Below are positions 16,642 to 24,755 of a stretch of 64,000 bases of DNA, one piece after another. Location: contig NZ_CP043869.1 of assembly GCF_008630635.1 (NCBI RefSeq), forward strand, positions 2,976,501 through 3,040,500. The letters are read 5' to 3'. Both the position numbers and the translations under genes were made by a program. The notes beneath the pieces were generated by a model. It saw nothing but the letters and a program-made list of their open reading frames with translations. It had not been told where the DNA came from and did not search any database. Position 1 is the first letter of the stretch, and each line of letters begins with the position of its first letter. Origin of the DNA: Neptunomonas concharum. GTDB lineage: Bacteria > Pseudomonadota > Gammaproteobacteria > Pseudomonadales > Balneatricaceae.

Positions 16642-17898
16642 ATGCTGTACCAACTCCACCACACGCTGAACCAATCTGTGCAGCCTCTGCACCTGTGGGC
16701 ACAAGCTTGGAAAAAACAACTGAAACTGCCATGGATGCTACCTTTTCGTTACAACTCAGTTACTCGAACCATACTGGCAACGCTAGAACTCATTGAGCGC
16801 TGCACAGACAATTATGACAAACCTGAATTTGGGTTACAGTACACCCAAATTGACGGCGAAGAGATACGCGTGAGAGAGGAAGTCGTTCACTCACTTCCCT
16901 TCTGTGATCTACTACATTTTCGTCGTAGCGGCCACTATAACCACCCTAAAGTGCTACTTGTTGCGCCGATGTCAGGCCACTTTTCCACGTTACTACGTGG
17001 CACCGTTGAACACTTCATTCCCGATCATGAGGTCTATATTACCGACTGGCAAAATGCTAGGGATGTGCCAACTCGTGAAGGCGGTTTTAGTTTTGACGAT
17101 TACGTTCGTTATCTTATGGAATTCCTAGATCACCTAGGACCAGACACCCATATGATTGCTGTCTGCCAACCCAGTGTACCGGCTATTGTTGCCACCAGCG
17201 TCATGGCTGAACGCAACAGTCCAAACCAACCCAAAAGCCTGATCCTGATGGGAGGGCCGATTGACACTCGCGTTAATCCAACCGAAGTAAACGATTATGC
17301 ATCAGGCAAAGATTTGGAGTGGTTTCAAAAAAATGTGATTAGCACCGTTCCAGGTGATTTTCCCGGTGCAGGGCAAAAAGTCTACCCTGGCTTTATCCAA
17401 CTTTCAGGCTTTATGAGCATGAATATGGATAGCCACATAAACAAACATTTCAAATTCTTTGGAGATCTAATCAAAGGTGACGGCGATAGTGCTGAAGCAC
17501 ACCGTGATTTCTATAACGAATACTTGGCTGTAATGGATCTTCCAGCGGAATTCTACCTAGATACCATTCGGAAGGTTTTCCTTGAACACCGACTACCAAA
17601 AGGCGAAATGCTATTTGAAGACAAGCTGATTGATACCAAAGCCGTCAAACAGACGGCCTTACTAACGGTAGAAGGTGAAAATGACGATATTACGGGTAAA
17701 GGTCAAACTAAAGCGGCCCACAATATCTTAAGCAATATTCCCGCTTCGATGAAAGAGCACTATGAGCAGCCCAATGTTGGCCATTACGGTATTTTTAATG
17801 GCCGACGCTTTCGTGAGGAAGTAGGGCCAAAGATAAAAGCGTTCATACAAGCTCAGAGCCAAGAAAAACCCACTACGCTGCCTGAAAACAAAGCGTAA
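16642..17898 (+). CDS. phaZ: Intracellular poly(3-hydroxybutyrate) depolymerase
   Basis: 418 residues, the normal length for PhaZ1-type enzymes (alpha/beta hydrolase with a PHB_depo_C domain). The nucleophile is Cys175 in VCQPSVP, the Cys version of the lipase box seen in Ralstonia PhaZ1. Asp in GENDDITG and His in NVGHYGIF complete the triad. There is no signal peptide, consistent with action on native intracellular PHB granules, releasing 3-hydroxybutyrate oligomers. No phaC or phasin gene is in the window. The acetyl-CoA thiolase at 59 kb could belong to the same cycle. Confidence 0.95.
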   Translation: MLYQLHHTLNQSVQPLHLWAQAWKKQLKLPWMLPFRYNSVTRTILATLELIERCTDNYDKPEFGLQYTQIDGEEIRVREEVVHSLPFCDLLHFRRSGHYNHPKVLLVAPMSGHFSTLLRGTVEHFIPDHEVYITDWQNARDVPTREGGFSFDDYVRYLMEFLDHLGPDTHMIAVCQPSVPAIVATSVMAERNSPNQPKSLILMGGPIDTRVNPTEVNDYASGKDLEWFQKNVISTVPGDFPGAGQKVYPGFIQLSGFMSMNMDSHINKHFKFFGDLIKGDGDSAEAHRDFYNEYLAVMDLPAEFYLDTIRKVFLEHRLPKGEMLFEDKLIDTKAVKQTALLTVEGENDDITGKGQTKAAHNILSNIPASMKEHYEQPNVGHYGIFNGRRFREEVGPKIKAFIQAQSQEKPTTLPENKA

Positions 17899-17916
17899 TC
17901 AGCTACAACTGAGACA

Positions 17917-17942
17917 TAAAACCGGCCAAGGGCCGGTTTTTT
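17917..17942 (+). terminator. Terminator of phaZ
   Basis: AACCGGCC / GGCCGGTT (17920-17927 and 17931-17938) followed by T residues, 20 bases after the phaZ stop. Confidence 0.9.
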
Positions 17943-17953
17943 CATAGTGTGCT

Positions 17954-18760
17954 TTAATTGATAAAAAACGATTGATATTGCTTGGGTGTAACCGCCAATC
18001 GCTTTTTAAAATGGCGCTGAAAATGACTTTGATCAGCGAAGCCCAAACGACCTGCCACCTCTACCAAGCTATCCCCTTGTTGAAGCATTTTTCTTGCTCG
18101 TCTTATACGGGTATCCAACTGATAGGCATGGGGAGACAAACCATACTTTTGCTTAAAACTGCGAACTAAATGATATCGGCTCAAACCAGATTGCTCAGCA
18201 AAGTCACTCAGCGTCAGGTTGTCACCCAAGCGATCGTTGATTAACGCCTCTACCTGTTCAAGTGCAGGCTGATCTTGCGCAACTGTTTCTAAATGATTTG
18301 CAGAAAAGAGATGGGATAAATATTCAATCAATAGAGTCTCCGCTTCTAACGGATTGTCCCCTAGTAAACTCATATAAAGCCGATTGAAACGGGCATAGAA
18401 AGCCTTATCGCGAGAAAGCCGTATCTGGAAAGGCAAATAATCCCCAACACTCAGTTCAGTCATCTCTTGTTGCACCCCTTTTACCCATGCAGTATCCACA
18501 AACAACATGCGATAAGACCACTGGCCTGCACGAGGATTACACGCGTGAGCATCGTTAGGGTTGATCAACACCGTATCACCTGCACGGGTGATATAGGTTT
18601 CCTTTAGATAGCGATAGGTTGCTATACCTTGATCAATAACCCCAAACGAGAATTCATCATGACTGTGAGTGTCATAACACGCTGTCGACTGCTTAGCTTT
18701 GCGTATCTCGACCGAGGGCAAAACGTCACTACGCTTAAAAAATTGCGATCTGCGCTCCAC
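17954..18760 (-). CDS. AraC family regulator
   Basis: 268 residues. The N-terminal cupin has HSHDEFSFGVIDQG and GDTVLINPNDAHACNP. The C-terminal double HTH has LSDFAEQSGLSRYHLVRSFKQKYGLSPHAYQ and VAGRLGFADQSHFQRHFKK. It starts 10 bp after the stop of the LysE-family gene on the same strand, so the pair forms an operon. This gene order (exporter plus AraC) is common, and the regulator probably controls the exporter in response to an amino acid or related compound. Confidence 0.92.
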   Translation of the reverse strand: MERRSQFFKRSDVLPSVEIRKAKQSTACYDTHSHDEFSFGVIDQGIATYRYLKETYITRAGDTVLINPNDAHACNPRAGQWSYRMLFVDTAWVKGVQQEMTELSVGDYLPFQIRLSRDKAFYARFNRLYMSLLGDNPLEAETLLIEYLSHLFSANHLETVAQDQPALEQVEALINDRLGDNLTLSDFAEQSGLSRYHLVRSFKQKYGLSPHAYQLDTRIRRARKMLQQGDSLVEVAGRLGFADQSHFQRHFKKRLAVTPKQYQSFFIN

Positions 18761-18770
18761 TGCTCCTCCA

Positions 18771-19373
18771 TCACATAGGAATAAATAAGGTCATAATACT
18801 GCTACTTAATAATACGCCCATGACTCGATTAAAGATAATCTGATGCTGCTGTTCCGCTAAGTAGCCTCTTATCGCATTCCCCAGTAGCGCCCAAGTGCCC
18901 ACACCGACAAAGCACATCGCAAAAGAGATCACACAAAACAACATTAAGAAAAACACCGGATGATCCTGCTGCGTCACAAATAAACTAACACCCGACATAG
19001 AGACCAGCCACGCTTTAGGATTAAGAGCCTGAGCCAAGACCCCGCCTACAAATGGGGAGGTAGCGGAGCTGGAGTCAACTTGTATGGAGGCAGGCTCAGC
19101 TGTTGCAATCTTCAAGGACATATATAGCAGAAAAGCCGCACCAAAATACTGAAGCGTCTGGGCAATGATAGGATTCTCAGCGAGAACGGTATTCAAACCA
19201 ATACCTACCAGACAAACAATCAGCGTATAAGACAACGTTGCGCCTAACACATGTGGCAGTGCGCAACGTACACCAGAATTAGCACCTATGCTGGCCGCGA
19301 TAATATTAACAGGTCCAGGAGAGATGGCCCCCACGAACGCAAAGACCAGCATGGAATAAACAGTTAATGACAT
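18771..19373 (-). CDS. LysE/RhtB family exporter
   Basis: 200 residues with six membrane helices. The N-terminal signature GAISPGPVNIIAAS and the QALNPKAWLVSMSG motif after TM3 define the LysE/RhtB superfamily of amino-acid exporters. GAGGT precedes the ATG. It is the first gene of a two-gene unit with the AraC regulator. The substrate is probably an amino acid or homoserine lactone-like compound, but is not predictable. Confidence 0.92.
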   Translation of the reverse strand: MSLTVYSMLVFAFVGAISPGPVNIIAASIGANSGVRCALPHVLGATLSYTLIVCLVGIGLNTVLAENPIIAQTLQYFGAAFLLYMSLKIATAEPASIQVDSSSATSPFVGGVLAQALNPKAWLVSMSGVSLFVTQQDHPVFFLMLFCVISFAMCFVGVGTWALLGNAIRGYLAEQQHQIIFNRVMGVLLSSSIMTLFIPM

Positions 19374-19460
19374 AAAAGCTACCTCACAAAACGCAAAGAT
19401 AGCCCTACTTCAGCATTAAATATTGAACAAAATTGCTCTCGCTTTCGCTTTAAAAGTTAT

Positions 19461-20132
19461 TTACTTGTCACTTTCCAGAATCGTTTCGATGCGATCAGCA
19501 TAGTGTTCGTTAAAGTCAGCAAAAACACTACTTTGGCCACTACAACAACGAATCACACCCGTTTTTATGTCGTATACCCAACCATGTATTTCGACTTTAT
19601 TAGTCGCAAGCTTGGCAGCAACAACAGGATGAGTGCGAAGATGTTGAACCTGCTGAAGCACATTTTCCTCTATCGCCTCGTTGATATAGCAAGCATCAAC
19701 GGGCTCATCTACGGCTAAATTATTCCGCTCTCTGACAATCTCCATCGCTGAACGGCAATGCCCCAACCACTCTTTAACATGTGGTAACCCTTTGAGGGCA
19801 TCTAGGTCCAAAGCCCCCTTTATCGCACCACAATCGGTATGACCACAGACAATAATATGACGAACCCCCAATACCGCTACTGCATATTCAATGGATGCGG
19901 TCATCCCTCCCGTCTCATTGCTATGAGGTGGAATAATGTTACCTGCGTTACGACAGATAAAAAGATCACCAGGGTGTGACCCTGTGAGCAAATTAGGATC
20001 GATACGTGAGTCCGAACAGGTAATAAATAATACATCGGGATTTTGTTGATCTGCCAAGCTTGCAAAAAGGTCTTTTCGCTCTGGATACGTATTCTCTTTA
20101 AATGCTAAAACTCCACGAATAATCTGATCCAT
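19461..20132 (-). CDS. can: Beta-class carbonic anhydrase
   Basis: 223 residues. The zinc ligands are Cys39 (ITCSDSR, with Asp41 and Arg43 of the Asp-Arg dyad), His98 and Cys101 (CGHTDCG). It interconverts CO2 and bicarbonate in the cytoplasm and supplies bicarbonate to carboxylases. It is similar in size to E. coli Can. There is no cyanate operon nearby. A GAAGG site precedes the ATG. It is monocistronic as far as can be seen. Confidence 0.95.
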   Translation of the reverse strand: MDQIIRGVLAFKENTYPERKDLFASLADQQNPDVLFITCSDSRIDPNLLTGSHPGDLFICRNAGNIIPPHSNETGGMTASIEYAVAVLGVRHIIVCGHTDCGAIKGALDLDALKGLPHVKEWLGHCRSAMEIVRERNNLAVDEPVDACYINEAIEENVLQQVQHLRTHPVVAAKLATNKVEIHGWVYDIKTGVIRCCSGQSSVFADFNEHYADRIETILESDK

Positions 20133-20300
20133 TTCACTACCTTCTACTTTTAAATGAAGCTATGACAACAAGCTATACTTTGCTAATAATAACAAATATC
20201 TAGCGATCAATTTTAGCTTTCTCGTTGTTCTTTTTTATTGTTAGATTTTTGCCTAATTCGAGTCCTATACAGCAAGAACGCTTACAGAAGCAGTCGTCGC

Positions 20301-21068
20301 CTAAGACTTAGGGATTCCTTCGAAAGCAGGAACACTAAAATATTGATTAATTTCAAATGGCATTATAGTACTAACCAACTTATAGGACTTTAACTCACCA
20401 GCAGGGTAGTACAGCTGGTCTAATGTCGCCTGCTTCTGAAACCGCTGATAAAGCTCATCCACCTCCTGAGTTAAGCGCACGATGCTTTGTGGGCTAAACA
20501 AGCGGCTCGTAGAATAAAAAATCCCCTCATTCTGTCTAGGCCCCATTGCTTGCTTGATAAATCTCTGGTTAACCTCGACCAGTGTTTTATGGAGCGGCCC
20601 TCCCAAGCGCCAACGAATTGGACGGGTAACCCTAAGATGCACTTGGTCTTGGCGACCTAACCGAATAAGCCCAAGCTTCTCTAGTTTACGCAGGTAAAGA
20701 TACGCATCGGCTTTTGATAGCTGATTTTGCTCAGTAATCGTCTCCACATCAAACTGGCTGACGAGCAACATGAAAAATGAGGTTAATCCTTTATCATCGG
20801 CTAATGCTTGCTCTGTTTCGACACTAAGGAGGGTTGCCTCCGTCGTGCGCTTGGTATCTAGCTCCACCAGCTCTGTAATACTCAGCCCTATCAAATCGCA
20901 GATTTCAATTAGGCGACTAATCTTACAGTCCTGCTCCTGAAACATCCGCTTAACGGTGGGCTCTGATACATTCATCATATCGGCGAGTTCACGGTAATGA
21001 ATCCCTTGTGCTTTAAGCACCCGCTTAAGTACATCAAACAAACCAGAACGTTGTTGCTGACCATCCAT
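20301..21068 (-). CDS. Cro/C1-type HTH regulator with unrecognised C-terminal domain
   Basis: 255 residues from the ATG at 21068. A TTG at 21113 would extend it by 15 residues, and neither start has a strong Shine-Dalgarno. Residues about 5-65 form a lambda-repressor-like HTH (HYRELADMMNVSEPTVKRMF). The middle (about 100-165) resembles a winged helix (LSKADAYLYLRKLEKLGLIRL). The C-terminus (RRxGGPLHKTLVEVNQRFI onward) I do not recognise. It has two potential DNA-binding modules and no membrane segment. It is divergent from an exported SMP-30-like protein and may regulate it. Confidence 0.82.
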   Translation of the reverse strand: MDGQQQRSGLFDVLKRVLKAQGIHYRELADMMNVSEPTVKRMFQEQDCKISRLIEICDLIGLSITELVELDTKRTTEATLLSVETEQALADDKGLTSFFMLLVSQFDVETITEQNQLSKADAYLYLRKLEKLGLIRLGRQDQVHLRVTRPIRWRLGGPLHKTLVEVNQRFIKQAMGPRQNEGIFYSTSRLFSPQSIVRLTQEVDELYQRFQKQATLDQLYYPAGELKSYKLVSTIMPFEINQYFSVPAFEGIPKS

Positions 21069-21145
21069 AAAATAATTATCACAAGCAGAAAAAGAATCAA
21101 AAAATAATACCAATAATAAATAAAATTGCCAAAAAAGATCAAATA

Positions 21146-21179
21146 TATATCCTCACATCAAACCAAACACGAGGATATA
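21146..21179 (+). promoter_or_regulatory. Inverted repeat covering the ribosome binding site of the SMP-30-like gene
   Basis: TATATCCTC (21146-21154) and GAGGATATA (21171-21179) are perfect 9-base arms with a 16-base loop. The GAGG in the right arm is the only Shine-Dalgarno for the ATG at 21183, so the hairpin would occlude translation initiation. The same palindrome could instead be a DNA operator for the divergent regulator. Confidence 0.55.
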
Positions 21180-21182
21180 AGC

Positions 21183-22049
21183 ATGCATAACTTGCTAAAA
21201 ACATCACTACTGTCAACACTTCTAATAAGCACCTACGCCTTAGCCAACGACCCTGTACAAGAGCGCTGGACGATAGATAACCTTCATCAACCTGAATCTG
21301 TTGTGATTGATGCAACCGATAATTCTGTCTTTGTATCCAACATCAATGGCGCCCCTGCTGAACTTAACGGCAAGGGCTACATCAGCAGAGTTTCACAAGA
21401 TGGCAAACAACTCGATCAATATTGGGTAGAGGGCTTAGACGCGCCCAAAGGGATGGCCATTGTTGGACAGCATTTATTCGTAGCGGATATGCAAACCCTA
21501 CACATGATTGATATTCCACAAGGCAAAATCGTCAAGCAATTTTCAGTACCTAACGCCAAAATGCTTAATGACATTACCGCCGCCCCTGATGGAACAGTGT
21601 ATGTCTCAGATTTTCTAGGCGGTACGATTTATCGCCTGCATAACGATCAACTCACCGCTTGGTTTAACAGCGAACAGATCCCTTACCCTAACGGCCTGCT
21701 ATGGGATGAAGATAGATTGCTGATTGGCAACTGGGGGACAGAGATTAATCCGGATTTCTCTACTAAAACACCCGGCTCTCTTTACCAATTTAAGCCGAAT
21801 CAGAAGTCGCTATCAGTTATCCCTACGGGATTTGAATTGGGCAACTTAGACGGCATTGCGGTAGCAGGTAGCAGCCTGTACGTGAGCGACTGGATCTCAG
21901 GAGAGCTATTTAAACTCAACAACAAGGAGAGAACGCTTTTGCTAACACTGCCCAAGGGGTTAGCCGACATAGCCGTCGCTAAAGACACCCTGTATACCCC
22001 ACGCATGATGGAAAACAAAGTCACTGCCTGGGCAATTACAAACAAATAG
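21183..22049 (+). CDS. Exported SMP-30/gluconolactonase-like beta-propeller
   Basis: 288 residues from the ATG at 21183, which has GAGG eight bases upstream. The ATG at 21126 lies on the other side of the inverted repeat and is less likely. A Sec signal peptide ends near residue 20 (TYALA-ND). Six-bladed propeller repeats of the SMP-30/NHL type follow (PESVVIDATDNSVFVSN, PKGMAIVGQHLFVAD, DGTVYVSDFLGGTIYRL, LDGIAVAGSSLYVSDW). Relatives hydrolyse lactones or act as periplasmic sensor/binding proteins, and I cannot assign the metal site with confidence. It is divergent from the Cro/C1-type regulator. Confidence 0.85.
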   Translation: MHNLLKTSLLSTLLISTYALANDPVQERWTIDNLHQPESVVIDATDNSVFVSNINGAPAELNGKGYISRVSQDGKQLDQYWVEGLDAPKGMAIVGQHLFVADMQTLHMIDIPQGKIVKQFSVPNAKMLNDITAAPDGTVYVSDFLGGTIYRLHNDQLTAWFNSEQIPYPNGLLWDEDRLLIGNWGTEINPDFSTKTPGSLYQFKPNQKSLSVIPTGFELGNLDGIAVAGSSLYVSDWISGELFKLNNKERTLLLTLPKGLADIAVAKDTLYTPRMMENKVTAWAITNK

Positions 22050-22079
22050 CAGCTCCCTTAACTCTAAAGTGCTGTACTC

Positions 22080-22131
22080 CCTGCTTATCTGTGATTAACC
22101 TTCTCTCATTAATCAATCTCAGATAGGCAGG
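22080..22131 (+). promoter_or_regulatory. Leader hairpin upstream of the MOSC gene
   Basis: An imperfect 17-bp stem pairs 22080-22096 with 22115-22131 (CCTGC, one G-U pair, TATCTG, one mismatch, GATT) around an 18-base loop. The 3' arm ends in AGG of the AGGAAG that serves as Shine-Dalgarno for the ATG at 22141. There is no U-tract, so an attenuator role in translation or mRNA processing is more likely than termination. Confidence 0.45.
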
Positions 22132-22140
22132 AAGTCGCCC

Positions 22141-22974
22141 ATGAGCCCCATCACCCTACATAGTATCCACCAACACCCTATTAAATCCTGCGCACCCATC
22201 TCATTAAGCCGTGGCTGGATCGACGAACTAGGACTCAGTGGAGATCGCCGTTTCATGGTAGCGGATGGTAATGGGGAGTTTATGACCGCCAGAAAACACC
22301 CAAAACTCACCCAACTATTAGCAACACCCTTTAACGGTGGAATGGTTCTAGCAGCGACTAGGCACCCTACACTGATCCTTAAAGAATCAGATTTTCCTGA
22401 TGAGTACCTCGCTACTCAGGTATGGAAACAACCGATGCAAGCACAATTTTGCGGTGAACTGGCACGCGAGTGGATTACTGAGTTTTTAGGTACACCGTGC
22501 CAACTACTTTTTTTTGGTAAGAAAACAGATCGTCCCATCAAGGATATGGCTGAGCGTCAGGTCAGTTTTGCAGATGGTTACCCGCTACTGCTAACCAGCA
22601 CCGCTTCGCTGGAGTGGCTACAAGAGCGCTGCCCTTCACCTATCAAAATGGAGCAATTCCGCCCCAATTTAGTCGTTACCGGTACGTTACCCTTTGCCGA
22701 GGATCATTGGCAGGAAATTCAGATTGGTGATGTTCGCTTTAGCGTTCATTCCCCCTGTGAGCGCTGCAAACTAACTACACTTCCGCCTCGCTCTACAGAC
22801 TTTAACCCTCAGCAGGAGCCTTTGCGTACCCTGCTTAAACACCGTCGAGCACATGAAGGTGGAGCCCTATTTGGGCAGAATCTAATTGCACTGAATACCG
22901 GCATCATAGAAACAGGCAGTACCGTCAATATCATCAGTGAAGCGCCAGTTGATATTGTGCGCCCAGTAGCCTGA
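22141..22974 (+). CDS. MOSC domain protein (YcbX-like without ferredoxin domain)
   Basis: 277 residues. The MOSC N-terminal beta-barrel (1-120; HSIHQHPIKSCAPISL, GLSGDRRFMVAD) is followed by a MOSC domain (about 125-270) containing EQFRPNLVVTG and SPCERCKLTT. The second Cys of that motif is the expected molybdenum-cofactor ligand. YcbX and mARC enzymes of this architecture reduce N-hydroxylated compounds, but E. coli YcbX has an additional 2Fe-2S domain that is absent here. A separate electron donor would therefore be needed. An AraC gene begins 11 bp downstream. Confidence 0.88.
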   Translation: MSPITLHSIHQHPIKSCAPISLSRGWIDELGLSGDRRFMVADGNGEFMTARKHPKLTQLLATPFNGGMVLAATRHPTLILKESDFPDEYLATQVWKQPMQAQFCGELAREWITEFLGTPCQLLFFGKKTDRPIKDMAERQVSFADGYPLLLTSTASLEWLQERCPSPIKMEQFRPNLVVTGTLPFAEDHWQEIQIGDVRFSVHSPCERCKLTTLPPRSTDFNPQQEPLRTLLKHRRAHEGGALFGQNLIALNTGIIETGSTVNIISEAPVDIVRPVA

Positions 22975-22985
22975 GTTGGTAATCG

Positions 22986-23720
22986 ATGGCGTCTATCAAC
23001 CTGATACTAGAGCTTCGCAGCTACGGTAGCGAAGCTCACACCCACCAACATGATTACCATCAGTTGGTATTACCCGTATCGGGCGCATTGGAGATGAGTG
23101 TTGGCAATAGTGCAGGGGTAGCTCATGAAAATAGAGCCGCAGTTATTGCCGCTGGAGAGGATCATGGTTTTGCCGCCTCCAGCAGCAATGCCTTTGTTGT
23201 CGCTGATATTTCAGAAAGACTGGCACCAGAGCTTGCAAAACTACCTGCCTTTATCACGCTAGACCCCGTTATCGCCCACTATGTTAGCTTCTTGCACAGC
23301 CAACTCTCTCAAGACAAAAACCGCTCCCAAAGTAGTGAGCGCCAGATGCTGCTTTTGCTAATACAACTACTCAAAGAGCGTTATGGGGAAACATTGGCAA
23401 TCGATAAACGTATTGAAACGGCTAGAATCTATTTAGATCAACATTTTGAGCAACCGGTATCGCTAGCGTTGCTTTCCACCATAGCTCACTTAAGCCGACG
23501 CCAACTTAGCGAGCTGTTCAAGCAAGAGATAGGCATGACACCCCATCAATACCTCACCGAGAAGCGTATGCAACAGGCTTGGAAATTACTCGAAGCCCAA
23601 CAACTTAGCATCCAAGAGGTCGCAGATCAGGTAGGTTATAACAACCTTTCAGCCTTTAGTGATCGCTTCAAAAAATACTTTGGCTACTCCCCCCGCCACT
23701 TCCGCTCGATCAGCAAATAA
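22986..23720 (+). CDS. AraC family regulator
   Basis: 244 residues, with an N-terminal cupin (HTHQHDYHQLVLPVSG) and a C-terminal AraC DNA-binding domain (LSRRQLSELFKQEIGMTPHQYL; VADQVGYNNLSAFSDRFKKYFG). It lies 11 bp after the MOSC gene and upstream of a DMT exporter at 23799. Regulators of this type often control an adjacent EamA transporter, so the latter is the most likely target. Confidence 0.9.
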   Translation: MASINLILELRSYGSEAHTHQHDYHQLVLPVSGALEMSVGNSAGVAHENRAAVIAAGEDHGFAASSSNAFVVADISERLAPELAKLPAFITLDPVIAHYVSFLHSQLSQDKNRSQSSERQMLLLLIQLLKERYGETLAIDKRIETARIYLDQHFEQPVSLALLSTIAHLSRRQLSELFKQEIGMTPHQYLTEKRMQQAWKLLEAQQLSIQEVADQVGYNNLSAFSDRFKKYFGYSPRHFRSISK

Positions 23721-23798
23721 TTTTGCCTTATCGCCAAAGACAGCAACCTTCCACAGTTACATACTGACTTTATGTTCCTGACCACCTGACTTACAGCA

Positions 23799-24680
23799 AT
23801 GCCTATGACTCTTAACAAAAAAGCGACACTCATCGGTTTCATTTCCATTTTACTCTGGGGTACGCTCGCACTACTAACACGCTTAACTGAAGCGAAGATC
23901 CCTCCGTTTCAAATGATGGCCATAACCTTTAGCATCGCCTTCTTATTGATGAGCGCCCGCTGGTGGACACAAGGCCACTTAGGATTGAAATACCTACGTC
24001 AACCACCTCTGGCATGGGTACTCGGTATTGGCGGATACTTTGGTTATCACTTTTGTTACTTTTTGGCGATGGCGAAAGCCCCCGCTGTAGAGGTGAGTTT
24101 AATCGCCTATCTCTGGCCACTGCTTATTGTGATTTTTGCAGCACTTTTACCCGGCGAATCCTTCAAACCACACTACTTGATTGGCGCACTACTCGCACTT
24201 TTTGGTTGTTGGCTACTTATCAGCAAAGGGCATACCGGGTTTCAATCAGAATACATTTCAGGCTACTTGTTAGCGTGTGCCTGCGCACTTATCTGGTCCA
24301 GCTACTCTGTTGCCAGCCGCCTAGTTAGCACAGTACCCACCGATGCAGCAGGCTGGTTCTGCGGTGTAACAGCCCTATTAGCGTTCGTTTGCCACATCTT
24401 ATTGGAGGTGACGGTTTGGCCCGATCATAGTGCGCAATGGATAGGTATTTTAGGGTTGGGGTTAGGGCCTGTCGGTATTGCCTTTTTTACATGGGATTAC
24501 GGCATAAAGCACGGCAATATCCAGCTGCTTGGCGTACTCGCCTATAGCGCCCCCTTGATATCCGTTATTCTGTTAGTCATAGCAGGACTTGCACCCTTTA
24601 GCTGGCCTTTACTGTTCGCCTGTTTAGCCATTGTGGGAGGCTCACTACTAGCCGGTATCAGCCAACGACAAAAGAACTAA
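23799..24680 (+). CDS. EamA/DMT transporter, YddG-like
   Basis: 293 residues with about ten helices in two EamA units. FYFLAMAKAPAVEVSLIAYLWPLLIVIFAALLPGE-type sequence closes the first and GVLAYSAPLISVILLVIAG the second. The AYLWPLLIV segment and the FTWDYGIKHGN motif are seen in YddG-type aromatic amino-acid exporters. ATGs at 23799 and 23805 are both possible starts. It follows the AraC gene by 78 bp on the same strand. Confidence 0.87.
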   Translation: MPMTLNKKATLIGFISILLWGTLALLTRLTEAKIPPFQMMAITFSIAFLLMSARWWTQGHLGLKYLRQPPLAWVLGIGGYFGYHFCYFLAMAKAPAVEVSLIAYLWPLLIVIFAALLPGESFKPHYLIGALLALFGCWLLISKGHTGFQSEYISGYLLACACALIWSSYSVASRLVSTVPTDAAGWFCGVTALLAFVCHILLEVTVWPDHSAQWIGILGLGLGPVGIAFFTWDYGIKHGNIQLLGVLAYSAPLISVILLVIAGLAPFSWPLLFACLAIVGGSLLAGISQRQKN

Positions 24681-24725
24681 AATCAACCATTACATCTTCT
24701 ATTTTCTACTGTTCTTTACTATTAT

Positions 24726-24741
24726 GTAACCAGTTACGTAA
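24726..24741. promoter_or_regulatory. Candidate MarR operator
   Basis: GTAAC-CA-GTTAC (24726-24737) overlaps the perfect palindrome TTACGTAA (24734-24741) 15-30 bases before the MarR-GNAT start. Short palindromes at this distance suit autorepression by the MarR-type protein. No binding consensus was available to test. Confidence 0.4.
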
Positions 24742-24755
24742 TTAAGAATATAAAC

